DNA of 33,903 bases from Micrococcales bacterium (lineage in GTDB: Bacteria > Actinomycetota > Actinomycetes > Actinomycetales > Microbacteriaceae), in the NCBI GenBank assembly GCA_947489235.1, contig CANLDE010000009.1, forward strand, positions 1 to 33,903, in the 5' to 3' direction. Both the position numbers and the translations under genes were made by a program. Below are positions 1 to 8,391 of this stretch, piece after piece. Position 1 is the stretch's first letter. Every line of letters starts with the position of its first letter. The notes below the pieces were generated by a model, which saw only the letters and a list, made by a program, of their open reading frames with translations, ran no database searches and had not been told where the DNA came from.

Positions 1-259
1 AACCTAAGCCAACATTCCTTTGATACGTAAGGCCCTTTTCAGAGCGGGTATACACAAGATTTTTCAATTTTCTTATTTTGATTAAATCTTGGCAGAGCAT
101 TTCAGTTTCATCACTATCGCTACTATCCACGATAAGAATTTGTGTAGGTATTGCTGACTGATTAAAAACTGTTGTAAGACACTCAGAAATGTCGTTTGAT
201 CTGTTTCTGGTGCAAATCACCAAAACTGAACTAAATTTGCGCTGCGGGCTGTCAATCAT
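1..259 (-). CDS. GT2-family glycosyltransferase, N-terminal part (cut by window edge)
   Basis: Only the first 86 codons are in the window. The translation has the N-terminal signature of an inverting GT-A (family 2) glycosyltransferase: a beta strand ending in VLVICTRNR, then a second strand ILIVDSSDSD whose aspartates sit where UDP-sugar binding residues lie in the family, and RNVGL further on. It would transfer a sugar from a nucleotide donor onto the growing lipid-linked exopolysaccharide unit at the cytoplasmic membrane face. The ATG overlaps the stop of the upstream ABC exporter gene by 4 nt (ATGA), so it is the next gene of the same operon and probably translationally coupled. Donor and acceptor cannot be told. 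Family assignment is good; the rest lies outside the window. Confidence 0.85.
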   Translation of the reverse strand, partial: MIDSPQRKFSSVLVICTRNRSNDISECLTTVFNQSAIPTQILIVDSSDSDETEMLCQDLIKIRKLKNLVYTRSEKGLTYQRNVGLG

Positions 260-1917
260 AATTTATCTCTGTCCCGATTCACTTCAAAAAGCCGTCCGTT
301 GTCAAGTTTAACAACCCTGTCAGCCAGGGCGACGAGTGAGGATCTATGTGTAATTGCAATTACCGTAATGCTCCATGGCAGTGCACGTATTGCTCGAATG
401 ACGTCGAGCTCAGTTTTCTCATCAAGTCCGTTTGTAGCTTCATCCAAAATCAGTAGAGTAGGTTTCTGATACAAAGCTCTTGCTATACCAATTCTTTGAC
501 GTTCTCCGCCAGACAGTGAAAGACCCTTAGAGGAAAGCTCAAACGAGTAAGATTCTTCTCTACTTTTGACAAATGAAGTTAAGCATGCTATCTGCGCTAC
601 CTTATCTCTCCAAGAATCTTCCAATTCGTAGCCACAGGTAATGTTCGAGCCAATCGAGCCCGAAAAGATGGGCACATCTTGAGTGACAACTGAGACTCTG
701 CTCAATATGTCCTCTAGATTTTGACCAGATAGTTCTTTGGAGTCAAGCGCTACTGTCCCTGAATGACTGGCCCTTAACCCCAGCATGGCATCTACTAAAG
801 TTGTCTTCCCTTCCCCTGTTCTTCCAGTAATAACCAAAAATGCGCCTTCGGTCACCTCAAGATCAACCTCGTTTAATATCTCTTTTCCATTTTCAACGAC
901 AGTGAGCGATGAAACTTTGATGTGAGCACCTTGTTGTGGATTTGCTGGCACGACTTCTAGCTTTTTACCATCGATCTCAATACCCGACAACGAATTACCC
1001 AGAGCATCTCTCCTGTTTACCCATTCTGTAAGCCATACCCGTTGTCCCACAGTAGTGGAAATGTAACCTTGCAAAGATTGAAGACGGGGAACAAGTCGAT
1101 AAAAAACCCCCATGAAAACAATTCCCTGCGAAATCGGGAAACCTTGGAATGCAATCATCCCAAGGGAAACAATTAGAAAAATAGAAGCCGTGGATTCCAC
1201 AATGGCTCTGTTTGTGGCGGGTAAAACTATCTGCTTTCTTCTGAAGTCAGCCAGTAGAGATGCTTGCTGATTAATCTGTCTAAACCAGAACATTTTTTGT
1301 GAAGCCAAACGTATAAATTTTATTTCAGAAAGTAGCCCTGAGACTTGCTCGCTGACGTTTTGATAACCAGTTCGCAACCCTGACTCAACTGCCTTAAATA
1401 TTCTTAGGCGAAACCTCAAGATCGATCCTATAAATAGGAGAAAGATAGATGTAACGAGGGCCATTGATGGATTCACTATGAATGCAGAAGCCCACAACAC
1501 AAGCACTAAAATGCCTGCTCCAAACGCATTCAAGAAAGCGAAAACTCCGTTGGCTACCTGGCTTGACTCGGAGACTACTCCACTAGTTATTTGACCTTGG
1601 GAGAGTTTACGGACATCTTGCCAAGGGGAAAAAAATATTTGCGATATAAGTTCCTGCCGTAATCCCGACTCCGTTCTAGCTAGAATCAACGCTTGAAGAT
1701 TCTCCGCTAAAAATCTAAACCCGATTGCGCTAAGCAATATTGCAAGGGGAACAAATAAGAGGGTTATAGCTCCACCCGTATCTGCCGAAATGGCTTCGAG
1801 CGCGGGCACAAGGGAAATCAACCCCAAAGCCTCGAGCATCCCAGCAATCACGCTAACTAAAAAATAGAAGATTGCTGTTGTTTTATTCTTTCTGAGAAAA
1901 AGTAGATACTGCTTAAT
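256..1917 (-). CDS. ABC exporter (membrane domain fused to ATPase), probable lipid-linked saccharide flippase
   Basis: A half-transporter with an N-terminal six-helix membrane domain and a C-terminal nucleotide-binding domain. Visible motifs are Walker A GRTGEGKTT, Q-loop VVTQD, signature LSGGERQR, Walker B LLILDEATNGLD and the H-loop ITHRS. It resembles PglK/MsbA-type exporters that flip undecaprenyl-linked oligosaccharides, which fits its place beside a Wzy-like protein and glycosyltransferases with no Wzx-type flippase in sight. The start is unusual. The first conventional start is a GTG at 1849-1851, but it falls inside the first membrane helix and has no ribosome binding site. The same frame continues upstream with the expected N-terminus (basic residues, then a hydrophobic helix). 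An ATT codon at 1915-1917, overlapping the upstream stop, sits 9 nt after GGGAGAGG (1927-1934). I took that start, giving 553 residues; the GTG start gives 531. Confidence 0.9.
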   Translation of the reverse strand: MKQYLLFLRKNKTTAIFYFLVSVIAGMLEALGLISLVPALEAISADTGGAITLLFVPLAILLSAIGFRFLAENLQALILARTESGLRQELISQIFFSPWQDVRKLSQGQITSGVVSESSQVANGVFAFLNAFGAGILVLVLWASAFIVNPSMALVTSIFLLFIGSILRFRLRIFKAVESGLRTGYQNVSEQVSGLLSEIKFIRLASQKMFWFRQINQQASLLADFRRKQIVLPATNRAIVESTASIFLIVSLGMIAFQGFPISQGIVFMGVFYRLVPRLQSLQGYISTTVGQRVWLTEWVNRRDALGNSLSGIEIDGKKLEVVPANPQQGAHIKVSSLTVVENGKEILNEVDLEVTEGAFLVITGRTGEGKTTLVDAMLGLRASHSGTVALDSKELSGQNLEDILSRVSVVTQDVPIFSGSIGSNITCGYELEDSWRDKVAQIACLTSFVKSREESYSFELSSKGLSLSGGERQRIGIARALYQKPTLLILDEATNGLDEKTELDVIRAIRALPWSITVIAITHRSSLVALADRVVKLDNGRLFEVNRDRDKL

Positions 1918-3307
1918 TCTTTTTTTCCTCTCCCGTCAGTGATGCTTTGCCTCTGTTATCAAATGTTGAAAATGTTAAGGCCAACACAAGCCAAAATATC
2001 CACGAGCTGGACGCAAACCTCGCCACTTCTACTTTAGCTTGGTCAACAAGTACGTAGCACAAGATAATTAGTGCCGCTGAAGCATCCACCTTGAATGTTT
2101 TCCGCCTAGAAACTGCCCCTGCTATGGAACTTGTTACCAATGTCAATAGGATTACTAAACAAAAAACTCCACCTGACCACAATATCCAGAGATATAAACT
2201 GTGGGGATAGCTTTGGATCTCGGAGTATGGGTATGAAAAACCATTTCCGATAGGAGGTAAATTCGTGAATGATCGTAAATTTTGGAAATAGCCCCAAACA
2301 CCTGACCTATTTGCGACGCCTGAAATGTCTTGGTTTAGTTCCGTGGAAGCTAATCGATTCCAAATTTCTTGAAACGATCCTCCAGCGAGAAGAACAACCT
2401 GCGCGCTTGCTCCTACAAGAGCCAAAGTTCCTAGAGATCTCTTGAGTCGCTTAGATGTCGCCGAGGAGGAAATAATGATGATTGCCCCAAGCAACGTAAG
2501 GAGAAATGAACTCCTAGTTTGAGTGGCTACGAGTAGAGCCACAAAACCAGTGATTTCTAGTAAAGCAATTGCTCGAAGCCATTTACTTTCTGTTACCAGA
2601 AGAACATAAATAGCCACGATGATACTCAAGCCATAAATCTCAGCGGACAATTCATAATCGCCCAAACTGCCAGTAAAACGCCCCAAATTAAACAGATCAG
2701 TGGATCGGTACTTGGAAGTCACCAGACCAAAAACGTCCAGCAACATCAACAGTGCGACGCCTACTGTCCAAAACTCCATGAAATCTTGGAATTTTAATGT
2801 TGCGCTACGCTGCAATAATTTGGCAATCACAGCTGAGGCAATAGGCAAGATAACCCAAGATAGAAACTCTGGACCTCTGTAGTTAAAAATGGAGGTCAAC
2901 GTTGCTAGCCCAGCGAACAAAATTGCGCAGACAAAGTAAAAGCTAGAAAACTGTTGTTTTCCTGACTTAGGGCTGTCCTGTAGTGCTGAATCTCTATTGA
3001 GAGTAAAGATGATTAAAGACAAGGAAATAATGGGCAGTAGGTCGACGCCAAATATAAATCGGGAGGGAACCGGCAAGAAAAAGAATGTGAGAGCAAAAGC
3101 AAGGCTAAGGACGACTTGACTAGACAGATGTCTGTGCACGGTTGCGTACACGAATCCGAGAGCGATTAAAAGTGCCTGATTAAGGCTTAAGAATCTCATG
3201 GCCACCGCGCCAGGGATAGCGAGGGCACACAAAACTATGGCGACTGTGGCAACACCGCCATTGAAACCGAAGCTTGAGTGTCGTAGATTGCTAAGTCGTC
3301 TAAACAT
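1913..3307 (-). CDS. Wzy-like O-antigen/exopolysaccharide polymerase or ligase
   Basis: A 464-residue integral membrane protein with about eleven to twelve hydrophobic segments and few charged loops. In the C-terminal half a longer exported loop contains IGNGFSYPYSEIQ and YPHSLYLWILW, the type of 'G-NGF ... PHS-YL' motif seen in the O-antigen ligase/polymerase (Wzy/WaaL) family. It probably joins lipid-linked repeat units into a polymer on the outer face of the membrane. The ATG at 3305-3307 overlaps the preceding glycosyltransferase gene by 8 nt. Its stop overlaps the proposed ATT start of the ABC exporter, and its last codons carry that gene's ribosome binding site. Such proteins diverge strongly in sequence, so polymerase versus ligase cannot be settled here. 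Confidence 0.85.
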   Translation of the reverse strand: MFRRLSNLRHSSFGFNGGVATVAIVLCALAIPGAVAMRFLSLNQALLIALGFVYATVHRHLSSQVVLSLAFALTFFFLPVPSRFIFGVDLLPIISLSLIIFTLNRDSALQDSPKSGKQQFSSFYFVCAILFAGLATLTSIFNYRGPEFLSWVILPIASAVIAKLLQRSATLKFQDFMEFWTVGVALLMLLDVFGLVTSKYRSTDLFNLGRFTGSLGDYELSAEIYGLSIIVAIYVLLVTESKWLRAIALLEITGFVALLVATQTRSSFLLTLLGAIIIISSSATSKRLKRSLGTLALVGASAQVVLLAGGSFQEIWNRLASTELNQDISGVANRSGVWGYFQNLRSFTNLPPIGNGFSYPYSEIQSYPHSLYLWILWSGGVFCLVILLTLVTSSIAGAVSRRKTFKVDASAALIILCYVLVDQAKVEVARFASSSWIFWLVLALTFSTFDNRGKASLTGEEKKN

Positions 3308-4433
3308 CTCTAAGCCCTAGCGTTTTCGTGATGCCATGTACAAAATTTTTGGTCATCTTTTCTATGGAATATTTGTCTGACTCTAGGAGTGCTTCCCTGC
3401 GGGAAAGGGTTTGAAAATCTGTTGATATCGCCTCAATAATTTTTGATGCAAGGCTGATTGGCGTTGCTTCAGAAAGCATGCAAGTTGTGTTTTCGTTTAA
3501 GTAATGAAACTCAGGGGCGTGAAGTGCGCTTCTAACAGTCACAACTGGCAGCCCCGAAGCTAGTGCGTCTGCAGCGACTAAACCGACCCGGCCAGGAATA
3601 ACTATGGCCTTACAGCTTGCTAGAGCCATCAGCTTAGCCTCATCGCTCCTCCCCAAGAAACGGATCCAGGTTTGTCTGGAAGCGGCTTCCTCTACGTACT
3701 TACGAAGAGGACCTTCTCCAACGATGGCCAATGTTAGGCTCGGGTCTGCTTCATGAGCGACTTGGGTCGCAGAGAAAAGCAAGTCAAGATTTTTATTCAC
3801 ATCTAGAGAACCTAAGAATAAAACTAGATTTTCACTGAGATCAAAAGAATGAATGAAGTTTTTTCTTTGGTCATCTGTGATTAGTTTCAAGTTTCGCTTC
3901 AATGCTAGGGTGTCAGTGGAATTCTGAACACTCGTGATTTTGTCCGATGGAACGCCCTCAAGTATCAGTCTTTGTGCTGCTCCTGACGTGTATACAAGGA
4001 CATGACTAGACAGGTTGATCATGTATCTTCTCAGCCCACGCGAGATTGGACCGCCTATATTCACGTAGTCAATACCATGACCCCAAAGTGCAGTTGGTTT
4101 TCGCAACAATTTACGAATAAAGATTATTACCCAAGTCGATACATTCTTGGCCGCTTGTTCGACAATTAATAAATCTGCACTAATTTCGTTTCTTGAGATT
4201 TTCCTGAATCTGACCTGGGTCTTGCCCGCTTTCAAACTCAATGAATCCAAGAACAGGGTTTGCGGGCTTATTGTCGAAGAGTCGCCGTTGCGATTTAAGA
4301 TGTTAATTTTCTTGTCCAGAATTACTTCCAATGTGATGTTGCGCCTGTTTAGCTCTTCGCCCAGCAAATTGAAAAAAGGTACCCTGTATTCAGGAACATA
4401 GTCTTGAACGATAACTACTCTGGAATTACTCAT
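3300..4433 (-). CDS. GT4-family glycosyltransferase (variant donor-site motif)
   Basis: A 377-residue GT-B fold transferase. The N-terminal half begins with VVIVQDYVPEYRVPFF, the C-terminal half has LFLGSLDVNKNLD and AIVGEGPLRKYVEE, both typical of the retaining GT4 family. The motif that is usually E-x7-E reads PGRVGLVAADALASGLPVV. The first Glu is replaced and the second is Asp, a variant I have seen in a recognisable GT4 subgroup. I chose the ATG at 4431-4433 because it overlaps the upstream stop as ATGA. An in-frame ATG 42 nt further upstream would add a 14-residue extension without conserved character. It would add one sugar to the repeat unit on the cytoplasmic face; the sugar is unknown. 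Confidence 0.92.
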   Translation of the reverse strand: MSNSRVVIVQDYVPEYRVPFFNLLGEELNRRNITLEVILDKKINILNRNGDSSTISPQTLFLDSLSLKAGKTQVRFRKISRNEISADLLIVEQAAKNVSTWVIIFIRKLLRKPTALWGHGIDYVNIGGPISRGLRRYMINLSSHVLVYTSGAAQRLILEGVPSDKITSVQNSTDTLALKRNLKLITDDQRKNFIHSFDLSENLVLFLGSLDVNKNLDLLFSATQVAHEADPSLTLAIVGEGPLRKYVEEAASRQTWIRFLGRSDEAKLMALASCKAIVIPGRVGLVAADALASGLPVVTVRSALHAPEFHYLNENTTCMLSEATPISLASKIIEAISTDFQTLSRREALLESDKYSIEKMTKNFVHGITKTLGLRDV

Positions 4434-5581
4434 AAAGTTGCGCTCCTGTAGATCGCATTGACTCGCGAAACCCAAGCCTCTTCTGTGAATTCTGATTTGT
4501 ACAGTTCCAAAGATCTCGCTTGGAATTCTTTCGACTTCTTTCCCACGGTAATCAGTGCATCAGATAGCTGAGTGCCATTTGAATAGACTTCACCCACATT
4601 GAATTGACGGACTAAGTGAGAAACCACGTTGCTATCTTTGGCAATAGTTGGACAGCCAACAGACAACGCCTCCAAGAAAACTAATGGCAAACCTTCACGA
4701 ACAAGGCTTGGAAAGATCATTCCTTTGGCATTGGAGAGGATTCCCGAAATTTCTTTACTTTCGAGCCTCCCTAGTAACTCGACGTTTGGTGCTCCAATAA
4801 TTCTTTGTTCAATCTGAGCAAGCAAAGGGCCGTCACCTATTATTGAGAGTTTTTCACCCTTTGGCCAGTCTTTCAGAAGTTCCAAGATTCCTTTTTCTGA
4901 ACTTAGCCTTCCAATGTAAACCCAAGAGTCCTGTTTTGAATTAATGCCTTGGTGTCGGTTTTCTCTGGTTTTCGGTGTTTCAATAAAGTTAGGCACCACT
5001 TGGAGCTGACTACTTGGCCATCCAGCCTTGACGAAAACATCTTTTGCTTCTTGCGTGAGTACCAATATCTGTTTTGCGTACTTCACAATCGATCCCGAAA
5101 CGCCTAGGTCTCTATTCGCGATGGCTAAAGGTAATGTAGCCAGGCCTGAGCCTCGGTAGCATTTCTTTGCAAGGGCGGGCCTCGAGTTGCCTTTTTCTAG
5201 GCAAGTGAAGCATTGTTGATTTCCAACAAAAAAAGTCCCTGCTGCACAAAGGTAGCGATAATTGTGAACAGACACAATGATGGGGGCTTTAACTTTACTG
5301 AGCCAATTGGTTGAGTAATTGGGAAACAAATTGTGAATGTGAACCAAGTCTGGTTTAAATCTATTAATTTTAGTCAAAGGGTTAGTTCCACTGCCAAAAG
5401 CAACCCTCATAGCTGCACGGAGTTTATAAGAAATATTCTGTGGACCAGTAGTTGTCTGCGCTGAGAAAAGCTTGACTTCATGACCGGCTCTAGTGAGTGC
5501 TGCAACTTGAGAGTTCACAGCAGAGTTCTCTCCGCTCGGTGCATCCTGACTATAAAAACTGTGGACTACCGCTATTTTCAC
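4430..5581 (-). CDS. GT4-family glycosyltransferase with cysteine-rich insert
   Basis: A 383-residue GT-B transferase starting with IAVVHSFYSQDAPSGENSAV. The C-terminal domain has VYIGRLSSEKGILELL, SIIGDGPLL and the complete donor motif REGLPLVFLEALSVGCPTIA (E-x7-E present). After VHNYRYLCAAGTFF there is a conserved insert with four Cys (C-A-A-G, C-F-T-C, K-K-C-Y-R-G-S), common in one GT4 subgroup and perhaps a metal or structural site. The start is GTG, overlapping the upstream stop (GTGA, 5578-5581). Together with the neighbouring transferase it likely builds the repeat unit after the priming steps. Substrate unknown. Confidence 0.93.
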   Translation of the reverse strand: MKIAVVHSFYSQDAPSGENSAVNSQVAALTRAGHEVKLFSAQTTTGPQNISYKLRAAMRVAFGSGTNPLTKINRFKPDLVHIHNLFPNYSTNWLSKVKAPIIVSVHNYRYLCAAGTFFVGNQQCFTCLEKGNSRPALAKKCYRGSGLATLPLAIANRDLGVSGSIVKYAKQILVLTQEAKDVFVKAGWPSSQLQVVPNFIETPKTRENRHQGINSKQDSWVYIGRLSSEKGILELLKDWPKGEKLSIIGDGPLLAQIEQRIIGAPNVELLGRLESKEISGILSNAKGMIFPSLVREGLPLVFLEALSVGCPTIAKDSNVVSHLVRQFNVGEVYSNGTQLSDALITVGKKSKEFQARSLELYKSEFTEEAWVSRVNAIYRSATL

Positions 5582-6342
5582 AATCTACTCCGTGACCTAG
5601 TAGCTCTCCATTTGACATAATCCAAAACGAACCCCGGGTTGCCTATTAAGTACCTTCTACCTAAGCGTCTTGGTTCCTTGGCAAGTCGAAACAACCATTC
5701 TAGATAGATGGCTCTTAGCCAAATAGGCGCTTCCTGTTTTGGATGCGCATAAAAGTCAAAGGCAGCCCCAACAGCAACTACTGAGGCATCGACCAACGAC
5801 GACAATTTACTTGCTACGAAGTCCTGTTTAGGGGTCCCTAATGCAACCCAAACAACCTCTGGTTTCATTGCATTGATCGATTTAGCTAGGGAAGCAAAGT
5901 CGAATTCGCCGAGTTCTTGAAATGGAGGGCAAATATATTGGATCTCGTTGCCAGTAACTGCCTTTAGCTTTTCCGAAATCTCTCGGCATCTAATATCAGT
6001 GGAGCCGAATAGCACCTGACTTTTACTCTCTTGTGCAAGCGATTCAACTGCTCTGGAAAAAAATTCAATTCCTCTCGTTTGAAAAACTGGATACCCACTC
6101 CATTTGTTCACAATTCGAGCAAGTGGTTTACCATCTAGCAAACAAATACTTCGTTCGAAAACGGCCAAATACTCAAAACTTCTCGAGGCCAAATAACAAG
6201 AGTATGAATTAACGAAGAGAATAGGTTTTTCCAACAATCTAGCCTCTTCTAAAATACTTTCATAATTCTTCAAAACTGATAATTCTGAACGAGAGTACTT
6301 CGCGTCTCGAATCATCAAATCAAATGGACCTGCATTTCTCAA
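5578..6342 (-). CDS. WecG/TagA/CpsF-family glycosyltransferase
   Basis: A 254-residue GT26 enzyme. Family landmarks are LFVNSYSCYLA (about 42-52), the acceptor-site Asp in LLDGKPLARI (D70), FQTRGIEFF (87-95), WVALGTPKQDFVA (165-177) and GAAFDFYAHPKQEAP (192-206), followed by the conserved W-L-R...EWLFRL...EPRRL...RY tail. In WecG and TagA these enzymes add the second sugar (ManNAcA or ManNAc) to a lipid-linked first sugar, so this is the likely second step after the priming transferase just upstream. The start is TTG, overlapping the upstream stop by 4 nt, with AAAGG six nt upstream. An ATG at codon 10 is the alternative start but lacks these signals. Confidence 0.93.
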   Translation of the reverse strand: MRNAGPFDLMIRDAKYSRSELSVLKNYESILEEARLLEKPILFVNSYSCYLASRSFEYLAVFERSICLLDGKPLARIVNKWSGYPVFQTRGIEFFSRAVESLAQESKSQVLFGSTDIRCREISEKLKAVTGNEIQYICPPFQELGEFDFASLAKSINAMKPEVVWVALGTPKQDFVASKLSSLVDASVVAVGAAFDFYAHPKQEAPIWLRAIYLEWLFRLAKEPRRLGRRYLIGNPGFVLDYVKWRATRSRSRL

Positions 6343-7790
6343 AACGCGCCTTTCCCCTTGAGCACGTAAAGAATGGTTCTGAAAATGATTGCTAAATCGA
6401 CTAAAACAGTCCAGTTCTCAACATAACTAAGGTCTATAGCTACAGTCTCTTCCCAGGTTAGAAGTGATCTTCCACCTATTTGCCATGGGCCTGTTACTCC
6501 AGGCTTTACTAGGAGTCTTCTTACTTCATGTTGTTTCCATTGTTCTACTTCTGAAAGTAGTGGTGGTCTAGGTCCTACTAGGCTCATGTCACCTTTTATA
6601 ACGTTTAGGAACTGAGGTAGTTCATCTATTGAGTATTTACGTATTACTCTTCCTACTTTGGTAACTCTTGGGTCTTCAGGGTCTTTGAACATATTTACGT
6701 TGGTTTGAACATCTGAGAGAGCTTTTTGTCTCTCAGCATGTTCAAGTTCAGCACCGACTTTCATGCTTCTGAGTTTATATATTTTGAATTCTCTGCCGTT
6801 TAGTCCAACTCTGGTTTGAGTAAAGAAGGCAGGGCCTTTATCTTCAAGTTTCACGATTAGAGCTGTTACTAAGACAATAGGGAGGGACACTAGGAAGGCT
6901 AGTGTGCCGAGAGTTATGTCTAGCGCTGTCTTTAGCAAATACTGAGGACCTGTGAACTTAGTCGAAGCTATCTCAAGAAGAGGTGAGCCTGCTATTACTC
7001 TGGTGGTTAGCTTTGTGCTGGAGACACCGGTTATGGCTGGAGATACAACGAAGCTGATGTCATAGCCATCTAGGGCCCAGTAAAGACGTTTGTGCATTTG
7101 TGCTGAAGTTGAACCAGATCCAATTACTTGTAGTACTTCAACGCTGTGCTTTTTGCAGATTTCTGGAAGAGCGGCTAGATCAAATTCTTCTTCATTACCA
7201 TTTGCTAGCTCTTTGAGCTTTAGTGGATGGCTAGCTTCGATTACGAAGATGGGTTCGAATTCGGCTTCTTTATTTTTCTTGAATTTTTGTAATTCGAATT
7301 CGATATCTTCTTTAGGTCCGTATAAAGCAACTCTTCTTCGGAATCTTCCGTTGAGTCTTTGCTTTCTAAGCCAGGCTCTTGCAATTCTTCTTTCAAGAAG
7401 AACTGCAAGTAGTCCAAAGAAAAGAATGCTGGAGACATAAACACGAGATACGTCAACCTTGAAAAACAGTGCTCCAAAAGCAAGCAAACCTAAAACAGTT
7501 AGCGATGCGTTTACTACTCTTCTGTATTCACTGAAATCAGATCCAACAAGTTTGGGATCTCTAGTCTTGAAAATAGTTAGAGCTAAAAGCCAGGTGACGA
7601 GAAGACCTAAACCCACAAACTGCGGGCTGATCTCATACCTAAGTGTTCCAACATCTTGAACGTTGTCTGCAATTAGTAACCTTCCATAGCAGGCATAGTA
7701 GGTAATAGCTGAGGTAACTAAGAGCACCACAAAATCTAAGAACCCTACCGCAGCAGCGTAGTTTTTCATCGGGTGAGGTCTTCTAGCCAT
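6339..7790 (-). CDS. Polyprenyl-phosphate sugar-1-phosphate transferase (WbaP/CpsE type priming enzyme)
   Basis: 483 residues. The N-terminal part has four to five hydrophobic segments and a central soluble domain (about 150-260). The C-terminal catalytic domain begins with one membrane segment (LGTLAFLVSLPIVLVTALIV). It contains FFTQTRVGLNGREFKIYKLR, the conserved DELPQFLNVIKGDMSLVGPR near residue 389 with the catalytic Asp-Glu, and KPGVTGPWQIGGR. It transfers a sugar-1-phosphate from a nucleotide sugar to undecaprenyl phosphate, starting each repeat unit at the inner membrane. The ATG shares one base with the stop of the phosphatase gene (TAATG), so translation is coupled. Whether the sugar is glucose, galactose or another cannot be read from the sequence. 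Confidence 0.96.
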   Translation of the reverse strand: MARRPHPMKNYAAAVGFLDFVVLLVTSAITYYACYGRLLIADNVQDVGTLRYEISPQFVGLGLLVTWLLALTIFKTRDPKLVGSDFSEYRRVVNASLTVLGLLAFGALFFKVDVSRVYVSSILFFGLLAVLLERRIARAWLRKQRLNGRFRRRVALYGPKEDIEFELQKFKKNKEAEFEPIFVIEASHPLKLKELANGNEEEFDLAALPEICKKHSVEVLQVIGSGSTSAQMHKRLYWALDGYDISFVVSPAITGVSSTKLTTRVIAGSPLLEIASTKFTGPQYLLKTALDITLGTLAFLVSLPIVLVTALIVKLEDKGPAFFTQTRVGLNGREFKIYKLRSMKVGAELEHAERQKALSDVQTNVNMFKDPEDPRVTKVGRVIRKYSIDELPQFLNVIKGDMSLVGPRPPLLSEVEQWKQHEVRRLLVKPGVTGPWQIGGRSLLTWEETVAIDLSYVENWTVLVDLAIIFRTILYVLKGKGAF

Positions 7791-8389
7791 TAGGCGGCCA
7801 TCCAGTCAACAATGATTTCTAACATCACGTCTATATGTTCTGCTACTTGGTTATAAACCTCAATGCTTTCAACGTAAGGATCTATTACATCTTTAGGGTC
7901 AAGGTTGGTTGGAACCATACCTCTGAGCAATACAGCTTCCTGCATTGCTCTTTTGAGGTATTGCTCTCTAGTTTCTTTAGGCTTCTTTTTGAATTCTTCT
8001 TGGAATTCAGGGTCTGCAGATAGGAATGAAGTTAGCCTTGCGAACTCATCAATGGTGAATGAGTACTTGCTTGCTTTAGGAAGCATTCTGGCTAGTTCAC
8101 TTCTGTGATCTAGGGTTGCTGTTAGCACTATATCTGCTTCTTCTAGAAGCTTTGGGGTTAGGTCTTGTGAGATGTGCTTAGTTGGAGTGAAGCCTCTTAG
8201 TGTCATTGCCTCCGCCGACTCAGGAGTCATAGGATCTCCAGTCATAGCTGCTACTCCTGCTGAAGATACTGAGATAGGAAGCATGTGCTTCGCAGCTTTT
8301 TGTTCCAGCATTTGCTCGGCCATTGGAGATCTACAGATGTTGCCTGTGCAGACAAAAACTACTTTGAATGCTGCCTTTGAGGCTGGCAT
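7790..8389 (-). CDS. Low-molecular-weight protein-tyrosine phosphatase
   Basis: 199 residues. The P-loop VFVCTGNICRS places the catalytic Cys at C14 and the phosphate-binding Arg at R20 (C-x5-R). The general-acid Asp is probably D170 in VIDPYVES. It should remove phosphate from the tyrosine-rich tail of the Wzz/BY-kinase encoded immediately upstream, the usual pairing in exopolysaccharide operons. It is longer than the usual ~150-residue members. The extra length is a Lys/Glu-rich helical stretch at about 118-165 between the core and the DP motif. The ATG is 2 nt after the upstream stop. Confidence 0.95.
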   Translation of the reverse strand: MPASKAAFKVVFVCTGNICRSPMAEQMLEQKAAKHMLPISVSSAGVAAMTGDPMTPESAEAMTLRGFTPTKHISQDLTPKLLEEADIVLTATLDHRSELARMLPKASKYSFTIDEFARLTSFLSADPEFQEEFKKKPKETREQYLKRAMQEAVLLRGMVPTNLDPKDVIDPYVESIEVYNQVAEHIDVMLEIIVDWMAA

Positions 8390-8391
8390 GG

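Noticed and set aside
3300-4433. GT4 enzyme inactive because the first Glu of E-x7-E is missing
   Set aside because: The PGRVGL variant is a recurring form in a GT4 subgroup, so inactivity is not supported.
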